A DNA stretch of 28,399 nucleotides from a virus, in the IMG/VR virus record IMGVR_UViG_3300036770_002740, positions 1 to 28,399 of that record; one strand, written 5' to 3'. This document shows, in pieces, positions 14,946 through 23,518 of this stretch. The stretch's first letter is position 1. Each line of letters opens with the position of its first letter. The position numbers and the translations under genes were made by a program. The notes below the pieces were generated by a model. It saw nothing but the letters and a program-made list of their open reading frames with translations, ran no database searches and was not told where the DNA came from.

Positions 14946-15579
14946 GCAACAGGAAGGATTGGAGATGATGGCTGAATGGGTGAGGGTTAGTAATACAGCC
15001 AATAGTGTGTTTGGAATAGTGCCTGGGATTAGTTGGTATGCTGACCAGCACAATGTCACAGAGGAACAGGCAGCACAGGTGGTGGTGTGTATAGCAGATA
15101 ATGGATGGTTTTTTCAGCCTCTCTTATCAATACTAAAAACACTACGTCCCCTTATTATTCCTGTAGAGAAAAAGGTGGGGTGGGGAGAGGTGAAGGCTGT
15201 ATTAGAGGGAGTGTGGGAAGGGAATAATGCTAGGTTTTGTGACAGGGAATATGCTGTGTGTTCTATAGCCTCATTGGAAGAGGCTATTAAGGCTACAGGG
15301 TATAAGTATGGAGCATGGGTGGAAGAGGAGATGGATTGTGATGAATGGGCAGGGAGGCTTTGGGGAGCATTACAGAGAGCCAATCCGGGGAATCTAGCCA
15401 TAGGCTATGTGACAATTTGTGGCAATAGTGAGGGAGGGAATGGACAATGCCATGCCCTCCTATTGGCTTTATGTTCAGAGGGGCTTGTGTGGATAGAGAA
15501 TACAGGGAAGGTATATGGGCTAGGGGAATTGCCCGGATGGCAGAACGACAGCATTAGGCTTGACGTAGCGTTATTTTAA
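14881..15579 (+). CDS. Putative Cys/His hydrolase (papain-like fold suspected)
   Basis: I prefer GTG 14881 (232 residues), which starts one base after the fibre stop and follows GCAGGG; the in-frame ATG 14839 would add 14 residues within the fibre gene and has no visible ribosome-binding site. The C-terminal half shows DCDEWAGRLWGAL with Cys153 at the start of a helix, GQCHALLLAL with His191, and VWIENTGK with Glu206/Asn207. This Cys-His-Asn/Glu order is that of papain-like cysteine peptidases and amidases. Phage proteins of this outline can be virion hydrolases or cell-wall enzymes; endolysin is one alternative. There is no signal peptide. The first ~20 codons are in the CpG-rich foreign segment, the rest in resident style, so the protein itself may be a junction product. 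Confidence 0.6.
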   Translation: MTLSDLIRSHGWVSNNEVVEALQQEGLEMMAEWVRVSNTANSVFGIVPGISWYADQHNVTEEQAAQVVVCIADNGWFFQPLLSILKTLRPLIIPVEKKVGWGEVKAVLEGVWEGNNARFCDREYAVCSIASLEEAIKATGYKYGAWVEEEMDCDEWAGRLWGALQRANPGNLAIGYVTICGNSEGGNGQCHALLLALCSEGLVWIENTGKVYGLGELPGWQNDSIRLDVALF

Positions 15580-15589
15580 GAGAGGGTTT

Positions 15590-16030
15590 ATGACTACAGA
15601 AGATGTTAATGCCCTCCATTCAGAATACAAGCAATTGCTTAGTATTGTTGTGAAGGTGGCTGGAGAGCAGAGTGCTCATCAAACTATTGCTAATAATAAT
15701 TCAAAGGCAATAGCAGAAGTAAGGGATAGTTTGGCTGTATTACACAATAGGCTATTAGAACACATGGATGATGAGGAAGGGAAGATAGAGAAGAATGCTG
15801 TGGCTCTCATAGAGCTGGCTGATAAGATTAGGGAGTTGAGTGATGTGATAGGAGAAACCCACCAGCTAGAGCACCATTGGATTAAGTTGGAGATGAAGAA
15901 GCAACAGGACAGAGCAGATTTTTGGAAAGAGATGAGGATTAGTGCCGCTAAATGGGGGCTAGTAGGAGCGTTAGCTATATTATCAAAAATAATCTTCGAT
16001 GGAATGGTGGTGTATTTTAAGAGTCATTAG
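15590..16030 (+). CDS. Small coiled-coil membrane protein, possible holin-type lysis protein
   Basis: The 146-residue protein has a long charged helical region (about 1-115, including EVRDSLAVLHNRLLEHMDDE and KLEMKKQQDRADFWKE) and one C-terminal membrane segment (about 122-143, WGLVGALAILSKIIFDGMVV) ending YFKSH. A cytoplasmic coil followed by one C-terminal membrane helix resembles XhlA-type haemolysin/holin accessory proteins. Its place after a putative hydrolase fits a lysis role, but a virion membrane-contact role is possible. The ribosome-binding site is AGAGAGGG before ATG 15590. It ends in TAG, showing TAG is read as stop here. Confidence 0.6.
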   Translation: MTTEDVNALHSEYKQLLSIVVKVAGEQSAHQTIANNNSKAIAEVRDSLAVLHNRLLEHMDDEEGKIEKNAVALIELADKIRELSDVIGETHQLEHHWIKLEMKKQQDRADFWKEMRISAAKWGLVGALAILSKIIFDGMVVYFKSH

Positions 16031-16038
16031 GAGGGAAG

Positions 16039-16365
16039 ATGAAGCAGATTAGTAGTGTTAGTGGGTATGTGTTAGAACTAGAGGATGCTCTAGTTCCTAG
16101 TGAGGATGTGTATACAGCCCTCCTAACTCCTAATGTTGCTTCCTCTCTCTCTGTTCCTTCTGGAGCACAACTGGCTGTAATGCAATTTAGACAAGGGACA
16201 GTGTGGGTGAATTATGACACCACTGCTACCATTCCTTCCAGCAGCACATTCGCTAAGGCAGGGGGAGAACCAGACCCCTATGTACGTTATGTAGGCTCCA
16301 CCTCCACCCTCTCATTCATCTCTGCTTCTGCTGCAATAGTTTCTGTCTGCTTCTATTCCAAATAA
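16039..16365 (+). CDS. Small beta-rich hypothetical protein
   Basis: The 108-residue, Ser/Val/Thr-rich product appears all-beta (YVLELEDALV, AQLAVMQFRQGTVWVNYD, STLSFISASAAIVSVCFYSK). It starts 8 nt after the preceding stop with GGAGGGAAG in front. It lacks charged helices, signal peptide or catalytic motif. Composition and position among tail genes suggest a small virion component such as a fibre-associated or decoration protein. I do not recognise a family. Confidence 0.6.
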   Translation: MKQISSVSGYVLELEDALVPSEDVYTALLTPNVASSLSVPSGAQLAVMQFRQGTVWVNYDTTATIPSSSTFAKAGGEPDPYVRYVGSTSTLSFISASAAIVSVCFYSK

Positions 16366-16386
16366 GGAAGGAGGGATGTTTCTAAT

Positions 16387-17673
16387 ATGCCAACGCTAAC
16401 AAAAGTTAGGAATTTCCATCAGCCCTCTCCTACAGATGGGCTGGAAGATGTGTTTGTTGATGCTTTAGAGAGCAGCGATATAGTGTTAGGAAAGGGAGAT
16501 TTGAAGACTGATGCTTGGGGAAACCAGAAAGTAACGCAGCTATATAGCCTAGTGCATGGGCTATTTACATTTGATATTCCTGCTACACAATGGCTCCTAT
16601 ATGAGAATGGAAGTGAAATATCTACAGCAACAGGGATTAGTAATGGGAGCATATATTCCTCTTCTGGTATGGCTGTTATAGATAGTAGTGGGACTAATGC
16701 ACAGCTAGTTAATAGAAGACACGCTCGCTATCAGCCTAACAGAGGAATACATTATTCTGTCTCAATAATACATGATAGTCCTAATAATGATGGTGTTAGG
16801 GATTGGGGATTGTTCACACCAACAGATGGGTTATTCTTCAGGCTAAAGCCAAAGGCTGGTGTAGGGACATTATATGTTGTGAGGAGATATAACAGTGTGG
16901 AGACAGAGGTGGAAGTGAGTATGCCTTTCACTCTGGATTATTCCAAAGGAAACATCTTCGATATTCAGGCTCAATGGAGAGGAGTAGGGAATGTTAAGTT
17001 TTTTGCTGGTAATCCATCAACAGGGACGCTAGAACACATACATACATTTTCCTTACTAGGAACACTAACCACCCTCTCTACTAGAGATAGTGCTTTATGT
17101 GTTGGGTTTAAGAGCACATATACAACACAGGATGTTGTGATGAGAGTGGGGTGTGTTGACCTCTCATCTGAAGGGGGAGGGAAGGACACAGAAGAATATG
17201 CCTCTATATATTCCTCCTATACTACATATACAGGAACAGGCACAGGGGCTACAGCGGAGAGTATTATTGCCATCAAACAGCCCGACACCATCAACTCGCA
17301 ACTAAACACAAGAGATATTAGGCTAGCACGGATAACAGTTAATTGTGATAAGAAGGCAGAGTTTTTTGTTTTCGTTACGAGAGATAGTAGTGCTGTTACT
17401 GGGGCTACATTTGTAGCGTTAGGGAATGGTAGTTATGTGGAGCATGACAGCCCAACAATAAATGCTGGAGCAGTTAGGGCTACAAACATTGACACCACTA
17501 AATGTAGATTTGTTACAGCCATCCCTGTTAATGCTAATACAAGATCAGAAGTAACCAACCCCTCCAGAGAGACAATACAATTCTTTCTGGTGCATGGGGA
17601 TTATCTAATCGTTACATGCACAGCAACCTCTGCTAATCCAGAAGTAGTTGTTGAGTGGGGAGAGGAGATTTAA
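16387..17673 (+). CDS. Predicted tail/virion structural protein
   Basis: The 428-residue product is rich in beta strands, Thr, Ser and Val, with no membrane segment. Its middle (RGIHYSVSIIHDSPNNDGVR, GLFFRLKPKAGVGTLYVVRR, about 118-170) has the spacing of jelly-roll or concanavalin-like sheets. The C-terminal part (VTCTATSANPEVVVEWGEEI) also ends in strands. I recognise the overall type from phage particles but not a defined family. GGAGGG lies 11 nt before ATG 16387; a nearer ATG at 16376 is out of frame and gives only seven codons. Candidate roles are a tail-associated adhesin or a spike-like accessory. Confidence 0.58.
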   Translation: MPTLTKVRNFHQPSPTDGLEDVFVDALESSDIVLGKGDLKTDAWGNQKVTQLYSLVHGLFTFDIPATQWLLYENGSEISTATGISNGSIYSSSGMAVIDSSGTNAQLVNRRHARYQPNRGIHYSVSIIHDSPNNDGVRDWGLFTPTDGLFFRLKPKAGVGTLYVVRRYNSVETEVEVSMPFTLDYSKGNIFDIQAQWRGVGNVKFFAGNPSTGTLEHIHTFSLLGTLTTLSTRDSALCVGFKSTYTTQDVVMRVGCVDLSSEGGGKDTEEYASIYSSYTTYTGTGTGATAESIIAIKQPDTINSQLNTRDIRLARITVNCDKKAEFFVFVTRDSSAVTGATFVALGNGSYVEHDSPTINAGAVRATNIDTTKCRFVTAIPVNANTRSEVTNPSRETIQFFLVHGDYLIVTCTATSANPEVVVEWGEEI

Positions 17674-17674
17674 T

Positions 17675-20600
17675 ATGGCGTATGATTTAACAAACACTGC
17701 TGTTAACGAGCGTATTCAGAATTTATTGAAGAGAGCCATTGATTATAGCAGAAGGGGCTACCCAGAAGACGCTACTTTTGAAGCAGCACAAGCCATATTT
17801 GAAGCTAGAAAGAATGGAGCTACAGCAGAGGAAGTTGTGAATACGTTAGTACAATATGGAGTAAATGCAGGCGGTACAGAAGCAGGCATGCGAACTTGGA
17901 TAGCAGATACGGCCACACCAACCTACAAGAATTTGTATAAAGAAGATAGTGATTGGACAAAACCATACAAAACACCAACCACTGGTACTGCTAACCCACC
18001 TCCTTCTACATCTCCATCAGGAGGAAGCACAGGAGGAAGCACACCTACAAAGCAAAACACGTGGAGTCTTAGTTCATGGACTAAAGATGGAACACAAAAA
18101 CCAATCTTAACTATAAACCTTGCTAATGGAAATACACATACAATCGACTTAACTGGTGGTAAAGAAGATGTTACATTTCAAAACATAGCAAGAACTTTCT
18201 CTGACACATTAAATAAATTCGATCCAACGTTTATGAACGACGCTACTGCTATGGCATTCGTACAGCAATTTGAGGATGCACATACAAGTATTGGTGGTAA
18301 AACCATAGCCCAGAACAAACCTAAACAGCCAGAAAAAATTTCTATTGTTGGTTATGAAGTGTCTGGTATTGATCTGATAGATGGGCTATTTACTGCACAA
18401 CCAACCCTTACCTTAACGCAGAGTGACGGCAAAAAAGTAGATATAGATTTACTAACAAACCCCAGCATCTCTTTCTTACAGATGGCAGATAATATTGCTA
18501 GTTACATTTCACAAATACCAGGAATAAAAAAAGAAAACGAGCCTTTTTACAAAAAATTAAAAGACTATCACACTACTTATGGAGGGAAAGGAATAGATAA
18601 AATTCTTAAAGAAAACACAATGAAAGTAACTCAGAAACCTGCCACTGATTCGTCTAATCTACCAACAGCACCAATCTTCACAGACAGACAAAGGGCTCTT
18701 AAAACAGCGTTAGATAGTGGGAATTGGGACAGTGTTGCTGAAGCAATTAGGTCTGGTAAAGGGAATGAAGCAGAATTAAAGGTAGATTTGAAAGCTATTG
18801 GTTATGATGATAAAACAATAAATGATTTCTTTAGCACCTGGGGTCCAGATGTAAGGAGAATAGTTGGGTGGGATGAGGCGGGGAATTTAGTTGCTCCCCC
18901 GCCTGCCCCTATCGTTCCCCCAGGTAGTTCCCCAGAGAATGAGAGAAGATGGCAAGGATTGAAGGAGGCTATAGCCACCGGCGATCCTGCAACAGCAGCA
19001 GCATATATCAAGACTAACGGATTTACGTTAGAAGATATTATTAACAATGCTTCTGGGTTTGGTTTGGATGCTGAGTCGTTGTCGCAATGGTTTAGTTCGC
19101 CAAATGGGCAGAAGTTTATGGTGGACGCTGGATGGAGCCAAGAATCCTCTCCTAGTATTGGGCCTGGTAATATTTATACTATGGATATGGGGACTGGGAA
19201 GTTATATTTTTCCATGAATGAAGATGGGAGTTGGACTAGTTACGATCCTACTACAGGTACTCCGAATGGAATTATATCGAAAGGAAACGCCGATGCCCTA
19301 TTGAGTCAGTATACGGTGGCTCCTGATTACAATCCTCCTTGGCAAGCATCCTCAACTCCTACACCAACAGAGGAACAAGCAGCACCTCCTGGTATTCCTG
19401 GGCAAGATCAATGGACGTATGGAGACAAGGAGTATTCATATAATGGAGGGGCTAATAAATGGGTAGACAATGTACCACTAGACCCTAGGTTTTTTAATCC
19501 AGAGGGTGGCGGTCCTACTCTATTTCCTAACGCCACTAAGCAAGATATTGACCAATTTATACAACATCATGCGGCTACATACGGCACCAACCCAGATACA
19601 TGGGGAAGCATTGGTGCCTACGCTAGAGCTGCTGGTATTAGTAAGGATAAGTTGTCCACCTACTATCCAGAAGCAAAAGCATATATAGATAATTATTATG
19701 ATAGTTATGTCCTTCCTTCTGGTATGGCACTAGAGGGAGGGATGCTGTCGGCTACGCCTGAAAACTATAGGCGTATGTTGTCAGAGCAAGTGTTTAATCC
19801 ACAGATTCCTGCTGGGGCTACACAGGCGGGGGCATATAAAGATTATGTCCCAGATGAAACAACAGAGTTTTACGACCCAACTAAATCTCAATACAAGATG
19901 GGTACAACCCCGGGAAGTAATGTTACAGGAGCATTGGTTGAAAGTCTTGCTGGTATCTATGGAATAGTTAATCCAGCTACAGGACAATTTGAGCAGAGCG
20001 AGTTTTACAAGCCAATCTCCAATCTGACAGGAAAAGCCACAGATGATAGTGTTGCACAGAATGCGTTAAACACAATAGCTGGTGTTGGGGCATTTGGTTC
20101 ACAACCCACCACCCCATATCCAGGCACAACTGTTTCTTACGATCCTAAAGCAACAACATATAATGCTGCCCAAGCTGCTAATCAATCAATGACAGCATCA
20201 ACATATAAGGACACTGACCTAACTAAGGGAGCAATTGTAGATACCAACCAACCTCTTCCTGCCAACACAATAGCAACAATGGGGGATGACGAGACAGCAA
20301 AAACTGTTATGGCTAGTAGGCAAGCAGCATGGGAAGCTGCCCATCCCGGACAGCCATATGACCCAACGGAGCAATTCAAAGAGGCCACTGTATATAAGCA
20401 ATTTGAGAAATACTTTCCACAGAGACAACCCGGCGATCCAGCAGTAATTCCTGATTGGGCAAAGCCTGCCATAGATCAGGTGGAGGCACAGCTTGCTGCT
20501 AGAGGTGTGGCTAGAAACAGCACCATTGCACGTGACTCTCTCTATTCAGCAATAGTGCAGAGTGCTATGCCAATGGTGCAACAGGACGCTGCTGCCTTCC

Positions 20601-21457
20601 AGAAGAAATGGGAGACAGAGTTTGCTAATGAGGAGAAAACCATTCTATTCAATGCAGCCAATGCTTTGAATGTTGAAATGGCTAATGCCACATTTGCACA
20701 AAGCCTATTGAAGGACAATGCAGCAAAACTATTCCAGCTAGACCTAACCAATCTAGGCAATAAGCAGAGAGCAGCAGAACTAAACCTACAGGCTGCACAA
20801 TCAATAGTGTTGTCTAACCAAGCAGCAGACAATGCTGCTAGACAATTCAATGCACAGAGTCAGAATCAAGTGGATCAGTTTATGGCCACTATGGCTCAAA
20901 CAATCAATCAGCAGAATGCTGATAGAAGAGCCTCATTGGCTAGTAAGGAAGCAGAGGTTACAGTAGACCTAGCCAAAACTGTTATGCAGGAGCGCGTTAA
21001 GGCTGCTGAAGCAGATGAGAAGTCTATGATGTTGAGGGAGCAATTCAATTCTCAAATGGCCTATCAGATAGATCAGGCAAACATACAATGGCGTAGACAA
21101 ATTAACACCCTTAACACAGCAGCCAAGAATGCTGCTACACAAGCAGATGCTATGAATCGCTTTAACCTCTCTAACCAAGCATTGGGAGTGTTGTGGCAGG
21201 AGATGAGAGATCAGGCATATTGGAATTGGGCTGCTGAACAAAACTCGGCTGCTAATGGTGTTAGTTATGCCTCTATTGCAGCACAATCTGCTATTGCTGG
21301 TCGTACCCTCGACCTACAACAGAGACAATTTGAATCAGCTAACTTCTGGAACAATCAGATTATGGAGATATGGAACGATCCTAATAAGGATAGTACAACA
21401 AGAACAACAGACATTGCCCACGTCCTCAACATAGTTGGTTATCTAGGGAAGATGTAA
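17675..21457 (+). CDS. Large internal virion/ejection protein with duplicated domains
   Basis: I start the gene at ATG 17675, preceded by AGAGGAG with about 8-nt spacing and one base after the previous stop; an upstream in-frame TTG at 17648 lies inside the previous gene. The 1260 residues comprise an N-terminal helical domain (10-80), a Pro/Ser/Gly linker (about 100-127), two copies of a ~70-residue module (142-211 and 242-307), two similar helical segments (about 337-398 and 424-487), a long mixed middle region, and an Ala/Gln/Asn-rich C-terminal coiled region from about 960 (AQSQNQVDQFMATMAQTINQ). That helical end, and the cluster of huge downstream genes, match internal core proteins that are ejected with DNA in podoviruses. 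No lysozyme or transglycosylase motif was identified. Confidence 0.68.
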   Translation: MAYDLTNTAVNERIQNLLKRAIDYSRRGYPEDATFEAAQAIFEARKNGATAEEVVNTLVQYGVNAGGTEAGMRTWIADTATPTYKNLYKEDSDWTKPYKTPTTGTANPPPSTSPSGGSTGGSTPTKQNTWSLSSWTKDGTQKPILTINLANGNTHTIDLTGGKEDVTFQNIARTFSDTLNKFDPTFMNDATAMAFVQQFEDAHTSIGGKTIAQNKPKQPEKISIVGYEVSGIDLIDGLFTAQPTLTLTQSDGKKVDIDLLTNPSISFLQMADNIASYISQIPGIKKENEPFYKKLKDYHTTYGGKGIDKILKENTMKVTQKPATDSSNLPTAPIFTDRQRALKTALDSGNWDSVAEAIRSGKGNEAELKVDLKAIGYDDKTINDFFSTWGPDVRRIVGWDEAGNLVAPPPAPIVPPGSSPENERRWQGLKEAIATGDPATAAAYIKTNGFTLEDIINNASGFGLDAESLSQWFSSPNGQKFMVDAGWSQESSPSIGPGNIYTMDMGTGKLYFSMNEDGSWTSYDPTTGTPNGIISKGNADALLSQYTVAPDYNPPWQASSTPTPTEEQAAPPGIPGQDQWTYGDKEYSYNGGANKWVDNVPLDPRFFNPEGGGPTLFPNATKQDIDQFIQHHAATYGTNPDTWGSIGAYARAAGISKDKLSTYYPEAKAYIDNYYDSYVLPSGMALEGGMLSATPENYRRMLSEQVFNPQIPAGATQAGAYKDYVPDETTEFYDPTKSQYKMGTTPGSNVTGALVESLAGIYGIVNPATGQFEQSEFYKPISNLTGKATDDSVAQNALNTIAGVGAFGSQPTTPYPGTTVSYDPKATTYNAAQAANQSMTASTYKDTDLTKGAIVDTNQPLPANTIATMGDDETAKTVMASRQAAWEAAHPGQPYDPTEQFKEATVYKQFEKYFPQRQPGDPAVIPDWAKPAIDQVEAQLAARGVARNSTIARDSLYSAIVQSAMPMVQQDAAAFQKKWETEFANEEKTILFNAANALNVEMANATFAQSLLKDNAAKLFQLDLTNLGNKQRAAELNLQAAQSIVLSNQAADNAARQFNAQSQNQVDQFMATMAQTINQQNADRRASLASKEAEVTVDLAKTVMQERVKAAEADEKSMMLREQFNSQMAYQIDQANIQWRRQINTLNTAAKNAATQADAMNRFNLSNQALGVLWQEMRDQAYWNWAAEQNSAANGVSYASIAAQSAIAGRTLDLQQRQFESANFWNNQIMEIWNDPNKDSTTRTTDIAHVLNIVGYLGKM
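18098..18595 (+). repeat. Divergent tandem domain duplication in the 1260-residue protein
   Basis: Residues 142-211 (nt 18098-18307) and 242-307 (nt 18398-18595) share the order P-x-LT, a Gly, IDL, a central Phe and Ala, and a closing HT-x-x-GGK-x-I. Identity is low but the spacing is conserved. This stretch also differs in composition: 9 CpG in 18061-18540 and many AAA/TTA codons, suggesting that the module arrived later than the rest of the gene. Confidence 0.6.
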
Positions 21458-21458
21458 C

Positions 21459-21947
21459 ATGTTGCTCCTTCTTCCAGAAACAACACCATTCTCTGCTGAC
21501 ATCCTACATCAATGTGTGGATTTGATAGAGGAATATTGGAATGAAACTCCTGTGTATAAACACATCCCTTTCAGCAGAAAGGACACAGAGCAATTTATTA
21601 TTAATATGATGGAGGGAGAGGAGGAATTAGTTGTAGGACAAATGGAAGAGGGAAGGATGGTGGGAGCACTACTAGCAACATCTTCCAGCACATTCTTCAA
21701 TGCTAAGGCAATTGTTATTGAGAATATATTGACATACGTTAGCAAGAAGGCTAGAGGGAAGTTGTACGGGAAGAAGCTGATTAAGATGCAGAACAAATGG
21801 GGGGAATGGCTAGGGGCTGTACATTCACACATCTCCACTATCTCTGCTGTAGACAGTGATAGGACAACAAGGCTATATGCTTTACTAGGGTATGATATTG
21901 TAGGCTCTACAGCCTCTATGCCATTAAGAGGGGGCTCACATGAGTAA
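21459..21947 (+). CDS. GNAT-type acetyltransferase-like protein
   Basis: The 162-residue protein has the outline of the GNAT fold: a strand ending VIENILTYVSKKARG (86-100), the acetyl-CoA pyrophosphate-binding segment RGKLYGKKLIKM (99-110), and a C-terminal DRTTRLYALLGYDIVG (134-149), which corresponds to the usual 'N-x-x-x-x-x-LY-x-x-x-GF' end. The canonical RxxGxG is present as R-G-K-L-Y-G, one position off the most common form, so binding should be tested. It begins 1 nt after the 1260-residue gene and overlaps the next gene by 8 nt, so it belongs to the ejection-protein cassette. Target unknown: it could acetylate a virion protein or a host protein, or have a purely structural role. Confidence 0.68.
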   Translation: MLLLLPETTPFSADILHQCVDLIEEYWNETPVYKHIPFSRKDTEQFIINMMEGEEELVVGQMEEGRMVGALLATSSSTFFNAKAIVIENILTYVSKKARGKLYGKKLIKMQNKWGEWLGAVHSHISTISAVDSDRTTRLYALLGYDIVGSTASMPLRGGSHE

Positions 21948-23508
21948 GGTTTTTAAGAAGGTTAAGAAGAGCATTAAGAAACAATGGAGCAATTTGAAGA
22001 AGGCTGTAAAGAAAATAGGGAAAGCCCTCAAGCCTATTCTCCCTATTATAGCTGTAGCATTGATGTTTATTCCAGGGATTGGGCAGGCTGTTGGGGGGTG
22101 GATGTTAGGCTCCACAGCAGCCAGCACAGTTGTAGCAGGAACAACATTAGGGAGCATAGTGGGGAATGCTGTGATAATGGGAGCAGCCAGTGGGGCTGTG
22201 TCCTATTCTGAAGGAGGGAGTTTTGGTAAGGGCTTCTTAAAGGGAGCAGCAGGAAGCGCAGCAGGAACCGTTGTGGGAGGAATGGTGGGGGAGGCTACAG
22301 CAGGGTGGGGAACAGGAATGGCAGCAGGAGCCGCTAGAGGCGCCATCTCTGGGGCTATTACAGGAGGAATGACAGGAGGGAAGGAGGGAATGAAGAGAGG
22401 AGCCCTAACAGGGGCAGCAATGGGAGCCTTCACTTCCACCAGCACAGGAAAGGAATTGCTCTCTACTTCTCGTAGCAGTAGTGATCCGTACGCTGGTGCT
22501 CCTAAAGACAATATTATTAGTAGAACAGCAGACAGGGTGGAGGGTTGGTTTGGGGGAGGAGAAGAGGCTGCTGTCTCAACAGGAACTACTACAAACACTA
22601 GCAATTTGCTGAGTAACAATACAGGTGGTGTAACTGGAGAAGCATCTGTCGCTAATGTAACTCCAGAACAATCATCTATGGTAGGAAAGGCTGCTTTAGA
22701 CACAGCAATTAACACAACCACATCTCCTACGGCTTCCATGGAAAAAGTGGCTAATGCTTCTGGTATGAACACAGAACAGTTTGGTAAATATGTTGCTGCT
22801 AGTAATAACAGAGTGGAGATAGAAACAGCACGGGCAGTAAAGAATGGTTATGAGCTAACTGGCAAGGAAATACAAACTATCTTAACACAGACAAGACAAG
22901 ATGCTATTGATGGAAGAATAACAGATGCGGATATGGGTAATTGGACTGTTGTGGAGACTGATACTAGATGGAACCTACCTCCAACACAAGAAACAATAAC
23001 CAAGTCTGGTAGTTTGAAGGTGGGTGAGGTGGAGTTGCGGGATGTTAGCAAAGACAACTATAAGTATAGTGTGTCTAACTTAGGGGATGTAGATAATGCC
23101 TTCGGTAGACAGGTAGGTGTTCCACTATCAAACACAGAGGTTTTGGAGCAAGGGATGGGACCAGTGAAACCAGAAGCACTTAGAAGAGATGAGATTGGAC
23201 CAACAAAAGACGGCACTACAGTGAAGTTAGAAGGAGGAGAGGATAGTTCTGGTTGGGATTGGAAGAAGCTGGCTGGGGCTGCTGGAGCATTAGGACAAAG
23301 CCTGCTTGCTGCTAATAAGGGAGCAGGAGAGGGAAGTGGGGGAAGTACAAGACCAGGCTTTGCTGAAGTGGATATTGGGGCTTCTTCTGGTGGAGCCAGT
23401 GGACAGGCTTCAACTCCAGACTTAGGCAGCCGATGGAGTAATGTGCAGGCACATGGGGCCAATGAATATCTTGCAGCCCTCCTCTCCTCTATTCGTGTAA
23501 CAGCGTAA
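21940..23508 (+). CDS. Glycine-zipper membrane-active internal virion protein
   Basis: The 522-residue product begins with a Lys-rich amphipathic helix (FKKVKKSIKKQWSNLKKAVK, 5-24), followed by a hydrophobic stretch (33-50, ILPIIAVALMFIPGIGQA) and a Gly/Ala/Ser region to about 165 with many small-x3-small steps (GAAGSAAGTVVGG; GAARGAISGAITGG), typical of glycine-zipper helices that pack in membranes. The rest is polar and probably disordered. Such a protein could insert in the host envelope and help form the DNA-ejection channel; that role is inferred. It overlaps the acetyltransferase-like gene by 8 nt and precedes a proline-rich gene by 10 nt. There is no signal peptide, as expected for a packaged protein. 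Confidence 0.66.
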   Translation: MSKVFKKVKKSIKKQWSNLKKAVKKIGKALKPILPIIAVALMFIPGIGQAVGGWMLGSTAASTVVAGTTLGSIVGNAVIMGAASGAVSYSEGGSFGKGFLKGAAGSAAGTVVGGMVGEATAGWGTGMAAGAARGAISGAITGGMTGGKEGMKRGALTGAAMGAFTSTSTGKELLSTSRSSSDPYAGAPKDNIISRTADRVEGWFGGGEEAAVSTGTTTNTSNLLSNNTGGVTGEASVANVTPEQSSMVGKAALDTAINTTTSPTASMEKVANASGMNTEQFGKYVAASNNRVEIETARAVKNGYELTGKEIQTILTQTRQDAIDGRITDADMGNWTVVETDTRWNLPPTQETITKSGSLKVGEVELRDVSKDNYKYSVSNLGDVDNAFGRQVGVPLSNTEVLEQGMGPVKPEALRRDEIGPTKDGTTVKLEGGEDSSGWDWKKLAGAAGALGQSLLAANKGAGEGSGGSTRPGFAEVDIGASSGGASGQASTPDLGSRWSNVQAHGANEYLAALLSSIRVTA

Positions 23509-23518
23509 GGAAATAGTA

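Noticed and set aside
16376-16399. ATG closer to the GGAGGG ribosome-binding site than the start of the 428-residue protein
   Set aside because: It is in another frame and reaches a stop after seven codons.
17648-17674. TTG start that would extend the 1260-residue protein by nine codons
   Set aside because: It lies inside the preceding gene; ATG 17675 has a good ribosome-binding site (AGAGGAG) and directly follows the upstream stop.
22203-22772. 189-codon minus-strand frame
   Set aside because: It is antisense to the Gly/Ala-rich region of the glycine-zipper protein; the Pro/Ala/Val-rich translation is a typical shadow.
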